From CAVTOO01 sp963736355 (GTDB lineage: Bacteria > Pseudomonadota > Alphaproteobacteria > Rhizobiales > Xanthobacteraceae): a stretch of 64,000 nucleotides of DNA. Position numbers and translations under genes: made by a program. The notes beneath the pieces were generated by a model that saw nothing but the letters and a program-made list of their open reading frames with translations, did no database searches and was not told where the DNA came from. Numbering within the stretch: the stretch's first letter is position 1; the number at the start of each line of letters is the position of its first letter. The DNA is taken from positions 310,001 to 374,000 of the forward strand of contig CAVTOO010000007.1 in the NCBI GenBank assembly GCA_963736355.1, read 5' to 3'. Shown here piece after piece: positions 55,734-64,000 of this stretch.

Positions 55734-56514
55734 TCAATCCGCCGTCCAGCCGCCATCGATCAGGAGCGAGGTGCCGGTTGTCATTGCCGACGCATCGCAG
55801 GCGAGATAGATCACGGCGCCCAGAATGTCGTCGACACGCGCGAGCCGCCCCAGTTTGATTTTCGCCAGAACGTTGGTACGGAAGTTCTCGTCGGCGAGAA
55901 AGCTCTTGGTCATCGGCGTTTCGACGAATGTCGGACAAATGGTGTTGACGCGGACGCCGTTCGGCGCGAGGTCGATCGACATCGCCTTGGTCAATCCTTC
56001 AAGGGCCCACTTGGACGCGCAGTAAACCGTCCGCGTCGCCCCTCCCACATGTCCCATCTGCGACGACATGTGAATGATCGTGCCCTTGGTCTTGCTCGCA
56101 ACCATCCGCCGCGAGACGGCCTGGCTGAAAAAGAAGGCCGCGCGGACATTCAGCCCCATGATCGCATCGAAGTCGTCTTCCGTGACGTCATGGAAATGCT
56201 TCGGCCGATTCATCCCGGCATTGTTGACGAGAATGTCGAACGCCGGCTGACTCTCGCTCCAAACGGACACCGAAGCTGTATCGGTGACGTCGAGCGGCTG
56301 CACGCTCGCTTCGCCGCCCGAAGCGCGGATCGATTCTGCGACAGCTTCCAGTTCGTTCTTGCTGCGTGACACCAGCGTCACCGCGGCTCCCGCATTGGCC
56401 AGACGCAATGGCCGACGCAGCGCCAATGCCGCGCCCTGCTCCGGTGACAACCGCACGCTTGCCGTCCAGCCGGAAGGTCGGAAGTTGCAACTTTTCTGTG
56501 CCGTCCTCGCTCAC
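55734..56514 (-). CDS. Short-chain dehydrogenase/reductase, one frameshift
   Basis: About 259 aa. A GTG start at 56514 overlaps the HisD-like stop (GTGA). LDGKRAVVTGAGRGIGAASA near residues 16-35 holds the G-x3-G-x-G NAD(P) motif; one extra base near 56415 lies just after it, and the repaired frame reads IALANAGAAVTLVSR. The NNAG motif (ILVNNAGMNRPKHFHDV), the catalytic serine (IIHMSSQMG), Y-x3-K (VYCASKWALEG) and the late LLIDGGWTAD are all present. It acts with the HisD-like enzyme upstream, probably in oxidising a polyol or sulfo-diol. Confidence 0.86.
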
Positions 56515-57818
56515 GTCGCTGCACTCCCATACGGAATGTTGCGGCCGCCATAGCGGCGCACACGGACATTGGCCTGTTCGGCGTGGCCGACGAACCCTTC
56601 GAGAATGCACAGCCGCGAGCAATACTCGCCGATCATCGCCGACGCTTCGTCGGTGAGAACGCGCTGATAGGTGCAGGTCTTCAGGAACTTGCCGACCCAG
56701 AGGCCACCGGTATAGCGAGCCGCCTTGTTCGTCGGCAATGTGTGGTTCGTCCCGATCACCTTGTCGCCATACGCCACGTTGGTGCGCGGGCCGAGGAAGA
56801 GCGCGCCATAGTTGCGCATGTTGTCCAGGAAGTAATCCGGATTTCGGGTCATGACCTGAACGTGCTCGGAGGCAATGCGATCAGCCTCTTGCACCATCTC
56901 GTCCTCGCTATCGCATACGATAACCTCGCCGTAGTCCTCCCACGACTTGCGGGCAACTTCGGCGGTCGGAAGAATGGTCAAGAGACGTTCGACTTCCGCC
57001 ATCGTGTCGCGCGCGAGCTTCTCCGACGTCGTCAGCAGAATCGCCGGCGAATTGACGCCATGCTCAGCCTGGCCAAGAAGGTCCGTGGCGCAAATTTCAC
57101 CGTCGACGGTTTCGTCCGCGATGATCAGCGTCTCGGTCGGCCCCGCGAAAAGATCGATACCGACACGCCCGTAAAGCTGGCGCTTGGCTTCCGCGACAAA
57201 GGCATTGCCCGGACCGACCAGCATATCAACCGCGGGAATCGAGGCGGTGCCCAGCGCCAGCGCGCCGACCGCCTGAATGCCGCCGAGACAATAGATCACA
57301 TCCGCGCCTGCGAGGTGCTGTGCGGCGACGATGGCGGGTGCCGGCCGTCCCTTGTAAGGCGGCGCGGCGGTTGCGATGCGCGGAACGCCGGCAACCTTCG
57401 CCGTGATGACTGACATGTGTGCCGACGCGAGCAGCGGATATTTGCCGCCCGGTACGTAGCAACCGACCGAGTTCACCGGAATGTTTTTATGCCCGAGGAT
57501 AATCCCCGGCATGGTCTCCACTTCGATGTCGCGCAAGGCTGCCTTCTGATGCTGCGCGAAGTCCCTGACGCGAGCCTGCGCAAAAGCGATGTCGTCCAGA
57601 TTGCGCTGGCCCAGTTCGCTCAGGCATTCGCGAATTTCGGCATCCGTCAGCCGATAGTCGGCCCGGTCCCAGCCGTCGAATTTGATCGACAGGTCACGCA
57701 CCGCCGCATCGCCGCGCGCGGCGATGTCCGCAAGGGTCGTTTCCACGGTCACGCGAACTGAATTGTTTTGCTTTTCGACCTGTTCAACGTCGCGGCCGGT
57801 CTTGAGATGGCGAGGCAT
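56511..57818 (-). CDS. Histidinol-dehydrogenase-family NAD enzyme (HpsN-like)
   Basis: 435 aa from ATG 57818 (MPRHLKTGRDVEQVEKQNNS); an upstream ATG at 57878 is possible. The HisD fold is clear: VPGGKYPLLASAHMSVITAK near residues 122-141, GPGNAFVAEAKRQLYGRVGI, DLLGQAEHGVNSPAILLTTS near 244-263, and VAYGDKVIGTNHTLPTNKAA near 350-369. The spacing and the GTNHTLPT element resemble HpsN (2,3-dihydroxypropane-sulfonate dehydrogenase) and similar catabolic paralogues more than true HisD, and no other his gene is near. The SDR overlapping its stop supports a diol-oxidising pathway. Activity inferred only. Confidence 0.8.
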   Translation of the reverse strand: MPRHLKTGRDVEQVEKQNNSVRVTVETTLADIAARGDAAVRDLSIKFDGWDRADYRLTDAEIRECLSELGQRNLDDIAFAQARVRDFAQHQKAALRDIEVETMPGIILGHKNIPVNSVGCYVPGGKYPLLASAHMSVITAKVAGVPRIATAAPPYKGRPAPAIVAAQHLAGADVIYCLGGIQAVGALALGTASIPAVDMLVGPGNAFVAEAKRQLYGRVGIDLFAGPTETLIIADETVDGEICATDLLGQAEHGVNSPAILLTTSEKLARDTMAEVERLLTILPTAEVARKSWEDYGEVIVCDSEDEMVQEADRIASEHVQVMTRNPDYFLDNMRNYGALFLGPRTNVAYGDKVIGTNHTLPTNKAARYTGGLWVGKFLKTCTYQRVLTDEASAMIGEYCSRLCILEGFVGHAEQANVRVRRYGGRNIPYGSAAT

Positions 57819-58250
57819 GATGGGGTTCCTGAGGACGGGAGAGACGTTCCTGTATCCCTTTTGACCCCCTGAATCCAATGCGAAAAGACACGCGATCCGT
57901 GCCCCGTGCAGCGTTCAATGCGCCTGATACCGGCGGCCTTTTACTGTGTGGGTTCGCCGCATCGCATCGTTGATTTTGCTCGAGTTCTAAACCGCCCGCG
58001 TGTTGCACTCGTCTCGGTTGTGCGCACTTGGCCAAGCGCAATCTAAACATATGAATCTGCGACGAAGTCGGCCGAGATGGCATGTCCAACCGGCCACCAA
58101 AAACCCACCTGCCGAGATGAATGCGGATGGTCCGGCCACAGGAGCAGTCACGCCCTCATCGGCTGGAATTGGCAGACATCTGCCACGAAGAAAAGAACCG
58201 GCGATTGTGGTGATGGTGGTGCACGCAGGGGCAATCGCGGGCGTCTCTCT
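57819..58250. other. Intergenic region, no supported gene
   Basis: 432 bp upstream of the HisD-like gene. Open frames on both strands (for example plus 58000-58449) show no domain, ribosome site or family pattern and run into the repeat block. The promoter of the HisD/SDR pair should lie at the left end. Confidence 0.5.
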
Positions 58251-58450
58251 GGCCATTTCCCTGCTAACAGGGAAAATAACAGGGACTATCCAAGTTTTCA
58301 CCGCTCCTGGCCTGGTGCAGGCGCGAAAACTCGCAGTGAGCCGGGGTTTTCGGGCTAATTCCCTGAGCGATAGAACAGGGATCGGTTTTTCCCCTATCAG
58401 GGAACTTGGGCGCGGCAACAGGGATGGGCAGTCGCCTGTCAGGGAATAGC
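58251..58450. repeat. Iterated TTCCCTG/CAGGGAA repeat block
   Basis: About eight copies of CAGGGA(A) or its complement occur within 200 bp: TTCCCTG-CTAA-CAGGGAA forms a perfect palindrome near 58257-58274, with AACAGGGAC near 58281, TTCCCTGAG near 58359, AACAGGGATC near 58373, ATCAGGGAAC near 58395, CAACAGGGATG near 58417 and GTCAGGGAAT near 58438. Spacing is irregular (about 20-80 bp), so it is not a CRISPR. I recall similar CAGGGAA-rich blocks as dispersed repeats in Bradyrhizobium-like genomes. Apparent ORFs here are repeat translations. Confidence 0.65.
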
Positions 58451-58509
58451 TCGCTCTTGGGAAGCACCTTTAGGTGTTAGCCTGGTCGCCCGCTAGCTCC
58501 GATACCCGA

Positions 58510-58719
58510 GGCGTTGCGAATATTGCTCACGCCTTCCTCGAAATTATGGCTGGGTGCGCAATGATTGGCCAATCGGTTATCAATGTTACTTCAGGCGGTC
58601 GCGGCAAGCTCTCAACACTCGTGGCCGGGGTCTTTCCGCTCGCCCTAGTTCTGCTTCAGGATATCCTGGCGATAATGCCAGTGGCAGCGCTGACGGCCGT
58701 CAAAACTCGGATCCAATGA
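58510..58719 (+). pseudogene. Remnant of a SulP-family anion transporter
   Basis: A 69-codon piece reads GVANIAHAFLEIMAGCAMIG, QSVINVTSGGRGKLSTLVAG and VFPLALVLLQDILAIMPVAA before diverging and stopping at 58719. M-A-G-C-A-M-I-G-Q-S-x-I-N-x-x-S-G-G-R-x-x-L-S-T is a hallmark of the middle of SulP sulfate/bicarbonate transporters, which normally have about 500 residues. The parts before and after are absent, so this is a deleted gene. It abuts the repeat block, suggesting a deletion or rearrangement there. Confidence 0.72.
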
Positions 58720-59132
58720 TTTCCAACACTGGCTCGCACTGATCCTGTGGTTCAACCATAGCTGCTCAATCGAGCGGCGGCTGGCTTAAGCTCGCATGAG
58801 GCGCTCGGTTCCCGTTCCGAAGTGCCGTTGCCTGCGACTAATTCGTTAAAGCGTGATCGTACCGGCTTCGACGGGAACTTTACGGAACGAGAAACCGCTA
58901 GGTGCTAAATCCCCCAGCCTTACTCGTTAACATTACCTATTAAAGGAAATACCGGGACTGGCGGGACATTCGATACATCGAGGAATATGACACACGAGCG
59001 AAATGCCATACATGCCGGCAATCCAAAGCCCATTATTCCGAAAAATTGAGTTTATATGGATGGATCTGCATGGCACGCATATTGCTCCTTAGTGTTTAGA
59101 GTCTCGAGAACAGTAACGAGTACGGGGTTCCA
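58720..59132. other. Intergenic region, no supported gene
   Basis: 413 bp without a credible coding frame. The right half (58920-59110) is AT-richer and should contain the promoter of the 59133 gene. No terminator or repeat was identified. Confidence 0.5.
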
Positions 59133-59405
59133 ATGAGTAAAATTAATAAGGAGCGCGTCTCAGTCGGTCTTCCGGAAGTCGTGGACGCCTTTGGCGTGCT
59201 TTATAAATCTCTGATTGCGAGCCTCGTGACCGAGAAGTTGCTGACTGTTGAGAAGGCTCAAGGAATTTTTGATCTGGCGAGCGAAATTCTGTTGCGTTCG
59301 GACGCAAAGGGCGCAGCCGCGGTCGCAGAACTCATGCAAACGCAAATGAACTGGGACGAGCTTCGCAATTTGGCACCTGCCAGTCGCCGACGCGGTCCAC
59401 CTTGA
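59133..59405 (+). CDS. Small protein of unknown function
   Basis: 90 aa: MSKINKERVSVGLPEVVDAF then GVLYKSLIASLVTEKLLTVE and KAQGIFDLASEILLRSDAKG. Helical, no membrane segment. It looks like a conserved hypothetical near exopolysaccharide genes. A purine-rich site is weak (gtacggggttcc). The strong upstream AT-rich region suggests it is expressed by its own promoter. Confidence 0.65.
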   Translation: MSKINKERVSVGLPEVVDAFGVLYKSLIASLVTEKLLTVEKAQGIFDLASEILLRSDAKGAAAVAELMQTQMNWDELRNLAPASRRRGPP

Positions 59406-59550
59406 ACGCACATCAACTGTAAGTCGGCTAGCGCCACCGAAAGTTTCTGAAAAATCGACGAGCAGCAAACAATGCTTGCGCTGCTTCCGAAAGTCAGGTT
59501 GCTGCCCCTCGCCGCCGAGCATCGTCGTCTGTTCGGCAAGCTGAGGTCAT

Positions 59551-59880
59551 ATGATTTCGAAATTTCTTCGCATCGCCGCGTGGGTTCTCTTCATTGCAAT
59601 TGTAATTGCAACGCTTGCCCCGCTGAGCACGAGGCCGGACAGCGGCTTGCCCCTTTATCTCGAACGATTCCTCGCATTGGCCGCGATAGGACTGGCCTTT
59701 CAATTCGCTTATCCCGGACACGGGGTGCGAACGGTTCTCTTTCTGATTGTTGCGCTGGCCGGCCTCGAATTGGCTCAGCATATGACCCCTGACCGGCACG
59801 GGACATTGCAGGGCTTTTTCGAGAAAGCGGCAGGTGCCTGCGCGGGGCTGTTCGTAGGCCAGTTCTTTACTCGCAGATAG
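59551..59880 (+). CDS. VanZ-like membrane protein
   Basis: 109 aa with three or four hydrophobic helices (about 5-24, 38-55, 60-78 and 88-105). It starts MISKFLRIAAWVLFIAIVIA, followed by TLAPLSTRP and the later LELAQHMTPDRHGTLQGFFE with the acidic-loop pattern D-x-x-x-T-L-x-D/E-x-x of VanZ-like proteins. The role of the family is obscure; in rhizobia it is found next to exopolysaccharide genes, as here. Confidence 0.78.
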   Translation: MISKFLRIAAWVLFIAIVIATLAPLSTRPDSGLPLYLERFLALAAIGLAFQFAYPGHGVRTVLFLIVALAGLELAQHMTPDRHGTLQGFFEKAAGACAGLFVGQFFTRR

Positions 59881-60166
59881 CTGAGATGCCCGGCCAAGCT
59901 AAAAACGCCCGCGTCGATGCCGCCTAGGCTAGGCCTTAAGGCTTTCAACTTTGGTGCCCTGCGGCGGCCTTTAGGCAATCTTGCCTGCCAACGAACTGAG
60001 CATCAGCGGGCACAATCAAAGGAGGTAGTCCGTCAATAAAAGTAGTATCAGGCCACCAGTGCTGTTCATTGCCTGCTCAAATTTGCCGAATCCTCGTACC
60101 AAAGCGGCAGGTTAAAATCCTGCGAACCAATGGTACTATGATCACGATCAGCAGTCCGCGAAGGCG

Positions 60167-61260
60167 ATGATCACAGAGGTCATGATGCAAGAACATATCA
60201 ATCGTCCCCCATTCTCAGCGGAAAAGCTGTTTTCGCACCCCGAAAGCACGTCCGGGGCATCAGGCCGCGAGTTCATTTCGCTGGCGGAGATCAAGGACTT
60301 TTTTGTCGATCACCACCGTACAATTCTCACCGCCTTCCTCGCCTGCACGGTTTCCGCGTTTGTGTATGCACTGTTTTCGCCCGTGGCCTTCACCGCCAAA
60401 GTTCAGCTGCTGATCGACCCCAAAACCCCGATACTTCGCGAGCAAAGCGGCGAAGTAAACTTCTCCCTGGATTCCGCCCAGGTTGAAAGTCATATCGCCA
60501 TTCTGCGTTCCGAAAAGATTGCGGCGGCCGTGATCAAGGAACTCGATCTGTCGAATAGTCCGGAGTTCAACGCCAGATCACTTGGATCGTTCGTTAGAGG
60601 CTGGTTTGGCGGCGCAAAGCAGGATGTGGTCAAGAACCGTCAGGCCATTGCGATCTTTGATCAGGGGCTGATTACACGCCGTCTGGGACGTTCTTACGCG
60701 ATAGAAGTGTCATTCAGATCCTCGAATCCGGATAAGGCTGCATCCATCGCAAACGCGACAGCGGCCGCCTATATCCGCGACCAAATTGAAGCAAAAGCCG
60801 ATTTGCGCGTCAAGCCAGTTCGTGGCTTGAAGGGCGGCTGAGGGAATTGCGCGGTCAGATGAATGAATCAACCCGCATGGTTCAAGGTTTTCGCGCGCGA
60901 TACGACTACGCGGTGTCGTCCCCGGCGGCGGCAGAGAACGCACCCAAGGCTGGCGCGCAAACAGGCGGGTCGACGATGGATAGCGGCCTGCAGAAGACAA
61001 CGCTGGAAGAACTCGAAACCACCTCTGAGACATATCGGCGAATTTATGAGAGCTTCCTGCAGGCCTATACATCGTCCGTGCAGCGGCAATCCTACCCGGT
61101 CTCGGACGTGAGAATTATCACCCCGGCCACCGCGCCGCTTTCAAAAAGCTCGCCGAGCAACTCCTTGATTGTCCTCCTGGGCGCGTTGCTCGGAATTACG
61201 ATTGGCTGCGGCGTATCTCTGGTGCAGCATTTGAGCCGCCGCAGTCGCCGCTTGGCTTAA
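60167..61260 (+). CDS. Wzz/GumC-type polysaccharide chain-length determinant, one frameshift
   Basis: About 364 aa. It opens MITEVMMQEHINRPPFSAEK; ISLAEIKDFFVDHHRTILTA near residues 36-55 leads into helix one (about 50-70), then the Wzz domain with AKVQLLIDPKTPILREQSGE and QVESHIAILRSEKIAAAVIK. The frame ends at 60841, but the next frame continues ARQASSWLEGRLRELRGQMN to 61260 with a last helix SLIVLLGALLGITIGCGVSL. The shift near 60800 is a lost base (or two added), unlike most others here. Without the kinase domain it is GumC/ExoP-N-like. Confidence 0.82.
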
Positions 61261-61292
61261 GCGGCGACCACACCCTACGCGCCGAACTGCAA

Positions 61293-62118
61293 TCAGCTGC
61301 CTGAATGCAGCATGCCGCTGGCAAGAAACGCGACCTCGGTGCGGTTCTTTGCCTTGAGCTTTCGCATGATGTTTCGCACATGCACCTTCACTGTGCTTTC
61401 ACGCATCTGAAGCTCGTGTGCGATGATCTTGTTGGCTTTTCCGCGACGCAGCGCTTCGACAACTGACCTTTGCCGTGCAGTGAAGATCAATTGACTTGGC
61501 TGGCTCTCCGTCGGCTGCACGGGAATTTCGGGCTGCCGCACCGCCAGCAGAATGCTGGCCGGGACATACACACCCCCCGCCTTCACCAGGCGCATCGCTT
61601 CGATAGCGACTTCGAGCGGAGCGCTTGTCGGAATGTATCCCTTCGCACCGCTTCCCAGCGCATTTAAAACGGCATCCGGTTCTTCCACATTTGAAAGAAC
61701 CACAATGGGAGCTGATCCGACGAGTTGACCCAGCAGGGCAAGCTGACGTCGCATTTCACTCAATTCGATGTTGTCGTCGGTTGCCAGCAAAACAAACGAG
61801 ATCGGGGGAAGTCGGTCGGACGCGATCAGCGCTTCAACCGTTGCGAATGAGACTACGCCGTTAGAGGTAGCCAGCTTGAGACATCGGCTCAGGCACTCGC
61901 GCTGGAAAGCTTTGCTTTCAATGACGACGAGAGCGCCGTTGGCATTGGTAACGCGCAGCGAATCGCTGACGTTCTCTTGCCCGGCCGACTCCTGATTCTG
62001 CTGCTCGCGATGCGAATAATCTAACGCTAAAGAATTATCCGGGGGTGTATTTGCCGCCGAATGAATAACCCAATCAATCTCAAAGGCTCGGTGACTTTGA
62101 TTTCAGAGCTCCACGCAT
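61293..62118 (-). CDS. LuxR-type response regulator, start uncertain
   Basis: About 274 aa. The C-terminal HTH is complete: FTARQRSVVEALRRGKANKI then IAHELQMRESTVKVHVRNIM (near residues 203-242). In front lies a receiver-like domain, VVIESKAFQRECLSRCLKLA to SAPIVVLSNVEEPDAVLNAL. The HTH frame is open to 62100 without ATG, GTG or TTG before TTG 61790, which would cut the receiver in half. ATG 62118 (MRGALKSKSP) joins if one base is removed near 62090. Such regulators lie beside exopolysaccharide genes, which it faces here. Confidence 0.75.
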
Positions 62119-62758
62119 GACACATTCCTATTCAAGCTAAGTAGTTAGTCCCCTTTTGATTTCGTCCCTGGTGTCCCCGAGCGCCCAAGGATGCAAACAT
62201 TCTTACTCGTTATTTCTGCGTGTTAAAGCCTTATTTACGCTCTTTTTTTGCCACTTGTTCAGCACCTCCTCCTTATTGGGAACTTTCCAGATAAACCATT
62301 GTTTTACTTTAATATTTCGTTTCGCTATTTGAGTGTTCCACTTAACCACGATACCATTTTAGGCATCCGGGTACGGTCGACGACACATTCGGCACTTCGC
62401 AATGCAGCATGGCCGCCTGAAATATGTGCGCAGTCGCTCGTCGGCGTCTCATCTCGCTCGCTCCGCTGCTCACCTGCGCTGCTTGCGATCCGAGTCGACG
62501 AAGGCGCCACGCGCTGCCGGCCCACGCCCAAACCTCCACTCTGAAAATGCAAAATAGGTAGCCGCGCGCAGATTGATGCCACATCGACTCATGCTGCTTG
62601 CATCCAGATACCGCAGTCTGGAGCGAATGCGTTTTTTTGCGTATTCTCCTGTTCTCACAAACACATCTTCGGTTTCACGGCCTACGCCCTTTGCACGCCT
62701 TGTCGCTGAGGGCCGCAAGTAAAATAATGGCTTTTGTTGAGCTATTTGCAGGCCTGAA
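62119..62758. other. AT-rich intergenic region before the sugar transferase
   Basis: 640 bp, the left half clearly AT-rich (62150-62380), the right half GC-rich. Frames such as 62248-62544 plus have no domain. It should hold the promoters for the divergent LuxR and ExoY-like genes. No hairpin or repeat of note was seen. Confidence 0.5.
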
Positions 62759-63562
62759 ATGAACCGAGCTTTGAAACACGAACCGCGCGTTGCGCTCTCG
62801 TCGCGCGTTCCAAACACCAGCGCCATGCGGCCTGAGATGGCCGGAGGCTTGGGTGCGGAGAAGCCGCCGGGGCAATCGCAGGTCGACTGGGTCTACAGCA
62901 ACAGCAACCTCGACATTTCGCGCCCGGAGGATGGTGATGGTCAGCGTCCTCTCGGTGGTCGCACAAAGCGCATCATCGACATTCTCGTTGCGTCGCTGAC
63001 GCTGATGATGCTGGCGCCGATCATGTTGATCGTGGCGTGCCTGATCAAAATCACGATCGGCGGGCCCGTGATCTTCGCGCATTGGCGCATCGGTTACGGC
63101 GGCCGCAGTTTCAAGTGCTTTAAGTTCCGGACGATGCCTCACAATGCCGACGAAATGCTGCTTCGATATCTTGCGGCAAATCCTGAGGCAGAACGGGAAT
63201 GGCAACAGCACCGAAAACTGAAGAATGACCCGCGCGTGACCTCATTGGGCCGCCTGTTGCGCAAATCAAGCATCGACGAGTTGCCCCAGCTTTTCAACGT
63301 GCTGCGCGGCGACATGAGCTGCGTCGGCCCCCGGCCGATCGTCCGTGAGGAACTTGACTATTACGGCCTGAACGCCCTGACCTATCTGAAGGTACGTCCC
63401 GGTTTGACGGGCCTTTGGCAGGTCAGCGGGAGAAACAGGCTGAATCTGGATCAGCGTATCGTCCTGGATTGCAGCTACGTTCGCAATTGGTCGGTCTGGC
63501 TGGACGTCCGAATCCTTGCCGCGACTGCGTCCGCAGTCATGAATGCTGACGAAACCTCTTAA
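62759..63562 (+). CDS. Undecaprenyl-phosphate sugar phosphotransferase (ExoY-like)
   Basis: 267 aa. The bacterial sugar-transferase domain runs from about residue 70 to 265: KRIIDILVASLTLMMLAPIM (membrane helix 69-92), GGPVIFAHWRIGYGGRSFKC, FKFRTMPHNADEMLLRYLA, the RLLRKSSIDELPQLFNVLRG segment near 158-177 with the D-E-L-P-Q motif, and MSCVGPRPIVREEL. Such enzymes put the first sugar phosphate on the lipid carrier at the start of exopolysaccharide assembly. It lacks the N-terminal four-helix domain of WbaP, as ExoY does. The start at 62759 is preceded by GCAGGCC. Confidence 0.9.
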   Translation: MNRALKHEPRVALSSRVPNTSAMRPEMAGGLGAEKPPGQSQVDWVYSNSNLDISRPEDGDGQRPLGGRTKRIIDILVASLTLMMLAPIMLIVACLIKITIGGPVIFAHWRIGYGGRSFKCFKFRTMPHNADEMLLRYLAANPEAEREWQQHRKLKNDPRVTSLGRLLRKSSIDELPQLFNVLRGDMSCVGPRPIVREELDYYGLNALTYLKVRPGLTGLWQVSGRNRLNLDQRIVLDCSYVRNWSVWLDVRILAATASAVMNADETS

Positions 63563-63577
63563 GCGAGCCTTTACCCG

Positions 63578-63841
63578 TCAGTTGAGCGTGCTTGGATTTT
63601 CAGAACCGCGACGCAAGATTCTGAACAGAAACAGCCCGAGCAGATAGGCAGCGTTGATCACCGTCAGGCAGGCAACAAGCAGAAGTCCGGTTTTCGCGAT
63701 CGACCAGCCTGCGACCGTGCCCCAGACGACGATCGCACAGACGACAATCACGCTGGCCACGACAACAGTCGTGATCCGATACCGGCCAGCGAGAAGCAGT
63801 CCGACGATGCCGACAGCGATCAGGGTCAGAATCAAAGCCAA
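63578..63841 (-). CDS. Small membrane protein of unknown function
   Basis: 87 aa with three hydrophobic segments: about 1-18 (MALILTLIAVGIVGLLLAG), 24-46 and 50-75, and a basic C-terminus RILRRGSENPSTLN. It is convergent with the ExoY-like gene (15 bp gap). In place and size it resembles the small membrane genes found within rhizobial exopolysaccharide clusters. Function unknown. Confidence 0.68.
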   Translation of the reverse strand: MALILTLIAVGIVGLLLAGRYRITTVVVASVIVVCAIVVWGTVAGWSIAKTGLLLVACLTVINAAYLLGLFLFRILRRGSENPSTLN

Positions 63842-63917
63842 GCCTCGTTCGTTCGTGGCTCTGGAATCGCCACGTTACTAAGGCCGGAAAGAGGCAGGAC
63901 AGAGCCAGGAGCGATTT

Positions 63918-64000
63918 GTGCAGGTGTCATTGGCCGGAATAGTGGTGTGCTGCGGGCTGTTTATCCTGGGCTATTTTGCGCGGGGACCTGTTATCGTTTC
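63918..64000 (+). CDS. Start of a membrane protein, possibly O-antigen ligase/polymerase, partial
   Basis: A GTG at 63918 reads VQVSLAGIVVCCGLFILGYF then ARGPVIV up to the window edge, a first membrane helix followed by G-Y-F-x-R-G-P. In exopolysaccharide clusters of related bacteria the O-antigen ligase-like polymerase begins this way, from memory. TTG or another upstream start cannot be excluded. Only 27 codons are visible. Confidence 0.45.
   Translation, partial: MQVSLAGIVVCCGLFILGYFARGPVIV

Noticed and set aside
58000..58449. 149-aa plus-strand and 143-aa minus-strand frames
   Set aside because: Both run through the repeat block, have no ribosome site or family features, and vary in frame with the repeats.
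58251..58450. Repeat block considered as a CRISPR array
   Set aside because: Unit is only about 7-9 bp, spacing is irregular, orientation alternates and no cas gene is near.
62279..62303. GGAAC-N16-TGTT as a general-stress (EcfG) promoter
   Set aside because: The -10 element lacks the usual C, it lies nearly 460 bp from the next gene, and a single match of this length is expected by chance.
62248..62544. 98-aa frame before the sugar transferase
   Set aside because: No domain, crosses an abrupt base-composition change, weak start.

Overview
The window reads as chromosome of a GC-rich alphaproteobacterium, most likely Hyphomicrobiales and probably a Bradyrhizobium/Rhodopseudomonas relative. 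The basis is the codon use, the number of Dpp/Opp-type ABC importers (four sets), an ExoY/Wzz-type exopolysaccharide cluster, small DUF1488/DUF2171 proteins, and an iterated CAGGGAA/TTCCCTG repeat at 58.25-58.45 kb of a kind I associate with that family. This placement is inference. No rRNA, tRNA, CRISPR array, transposase or integrase was found.

Layout. (1) 0-2.9 kb, minus strand: a nitrate/sulfonate/taurine-type ABC importer (permease end, ATPase, binding protein) and a TetR regulator. (2) 3.2-11.6 kb, plus strand: flavin reductase, complete Dpp-type importer, LLM flavin monooxygenase, terminator, TauE/SafE exporter; it looks like an uptake-plus-oxidation cluster for an organosulfur or similar compound. 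(3) 11.6-34.1 kb: two divergent operons read away from 24.34-24.64 kb. The minus arm has two paralogous binding proteins, three PuuE-like polysaccharide-deacetylase-fold proteins, two paralogous LLM monooxygenases, the only DppB permease, a cytosine-deaminase-like amidohydrolase and a gamma-glutamyltransferase-family protein. The plus arm has an AtzG-like small subunit and amidase, DppC, DppD, DppF, two more PuuE-like proteins, an M20 amidohydrolase, an MFS exporter and a flavin reductase. Together they look like one catabolic system for a cyclic amide or N-heterocycle, with oxidative ring attack and stepwise C-N hydrolysis; I do not know its substrate. (4) 34.1-36.9 kb: LysR regulator and divergent DHA2-type MFS pump. 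(5) 37.0-48.1 kb: a minus-strand series (MmgE/PrpD, ThDP enzyme, full Dpp importer, amidohydrolase-2) beside a divergent LysR gene; three upstream regions share a conserved motif, suggesting one regulon. (6) 48.2-52.7 kb: ManA, a two-domain glycosyltransferase and a GH130 protein. (7) 53.1-55.7 kb: small proteins of unknown function. (8) 55.7-57.8 kb: HisD-family dehydrogenase and SDR. (9) 57.8-59.1 kb: repeats and a SulP transporter remnant. (10) 59.1-64 kb: VanZ-like, Wzz/GumC-like, LuxR-type, ExoY-like genes and the start of a membrane protein.

The main caution is that about thirty genes or gene parts show reading-frame breaks, nearly all repairable by removing one base, with up to seven per gene at 17.2-20.0 kb. 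Protein similarity continues across each break in the next frame. That looks like a sequencing or assembly artefact (single-base insertions) more than gene decay, so frameshifted entries are described as the gene they restore.
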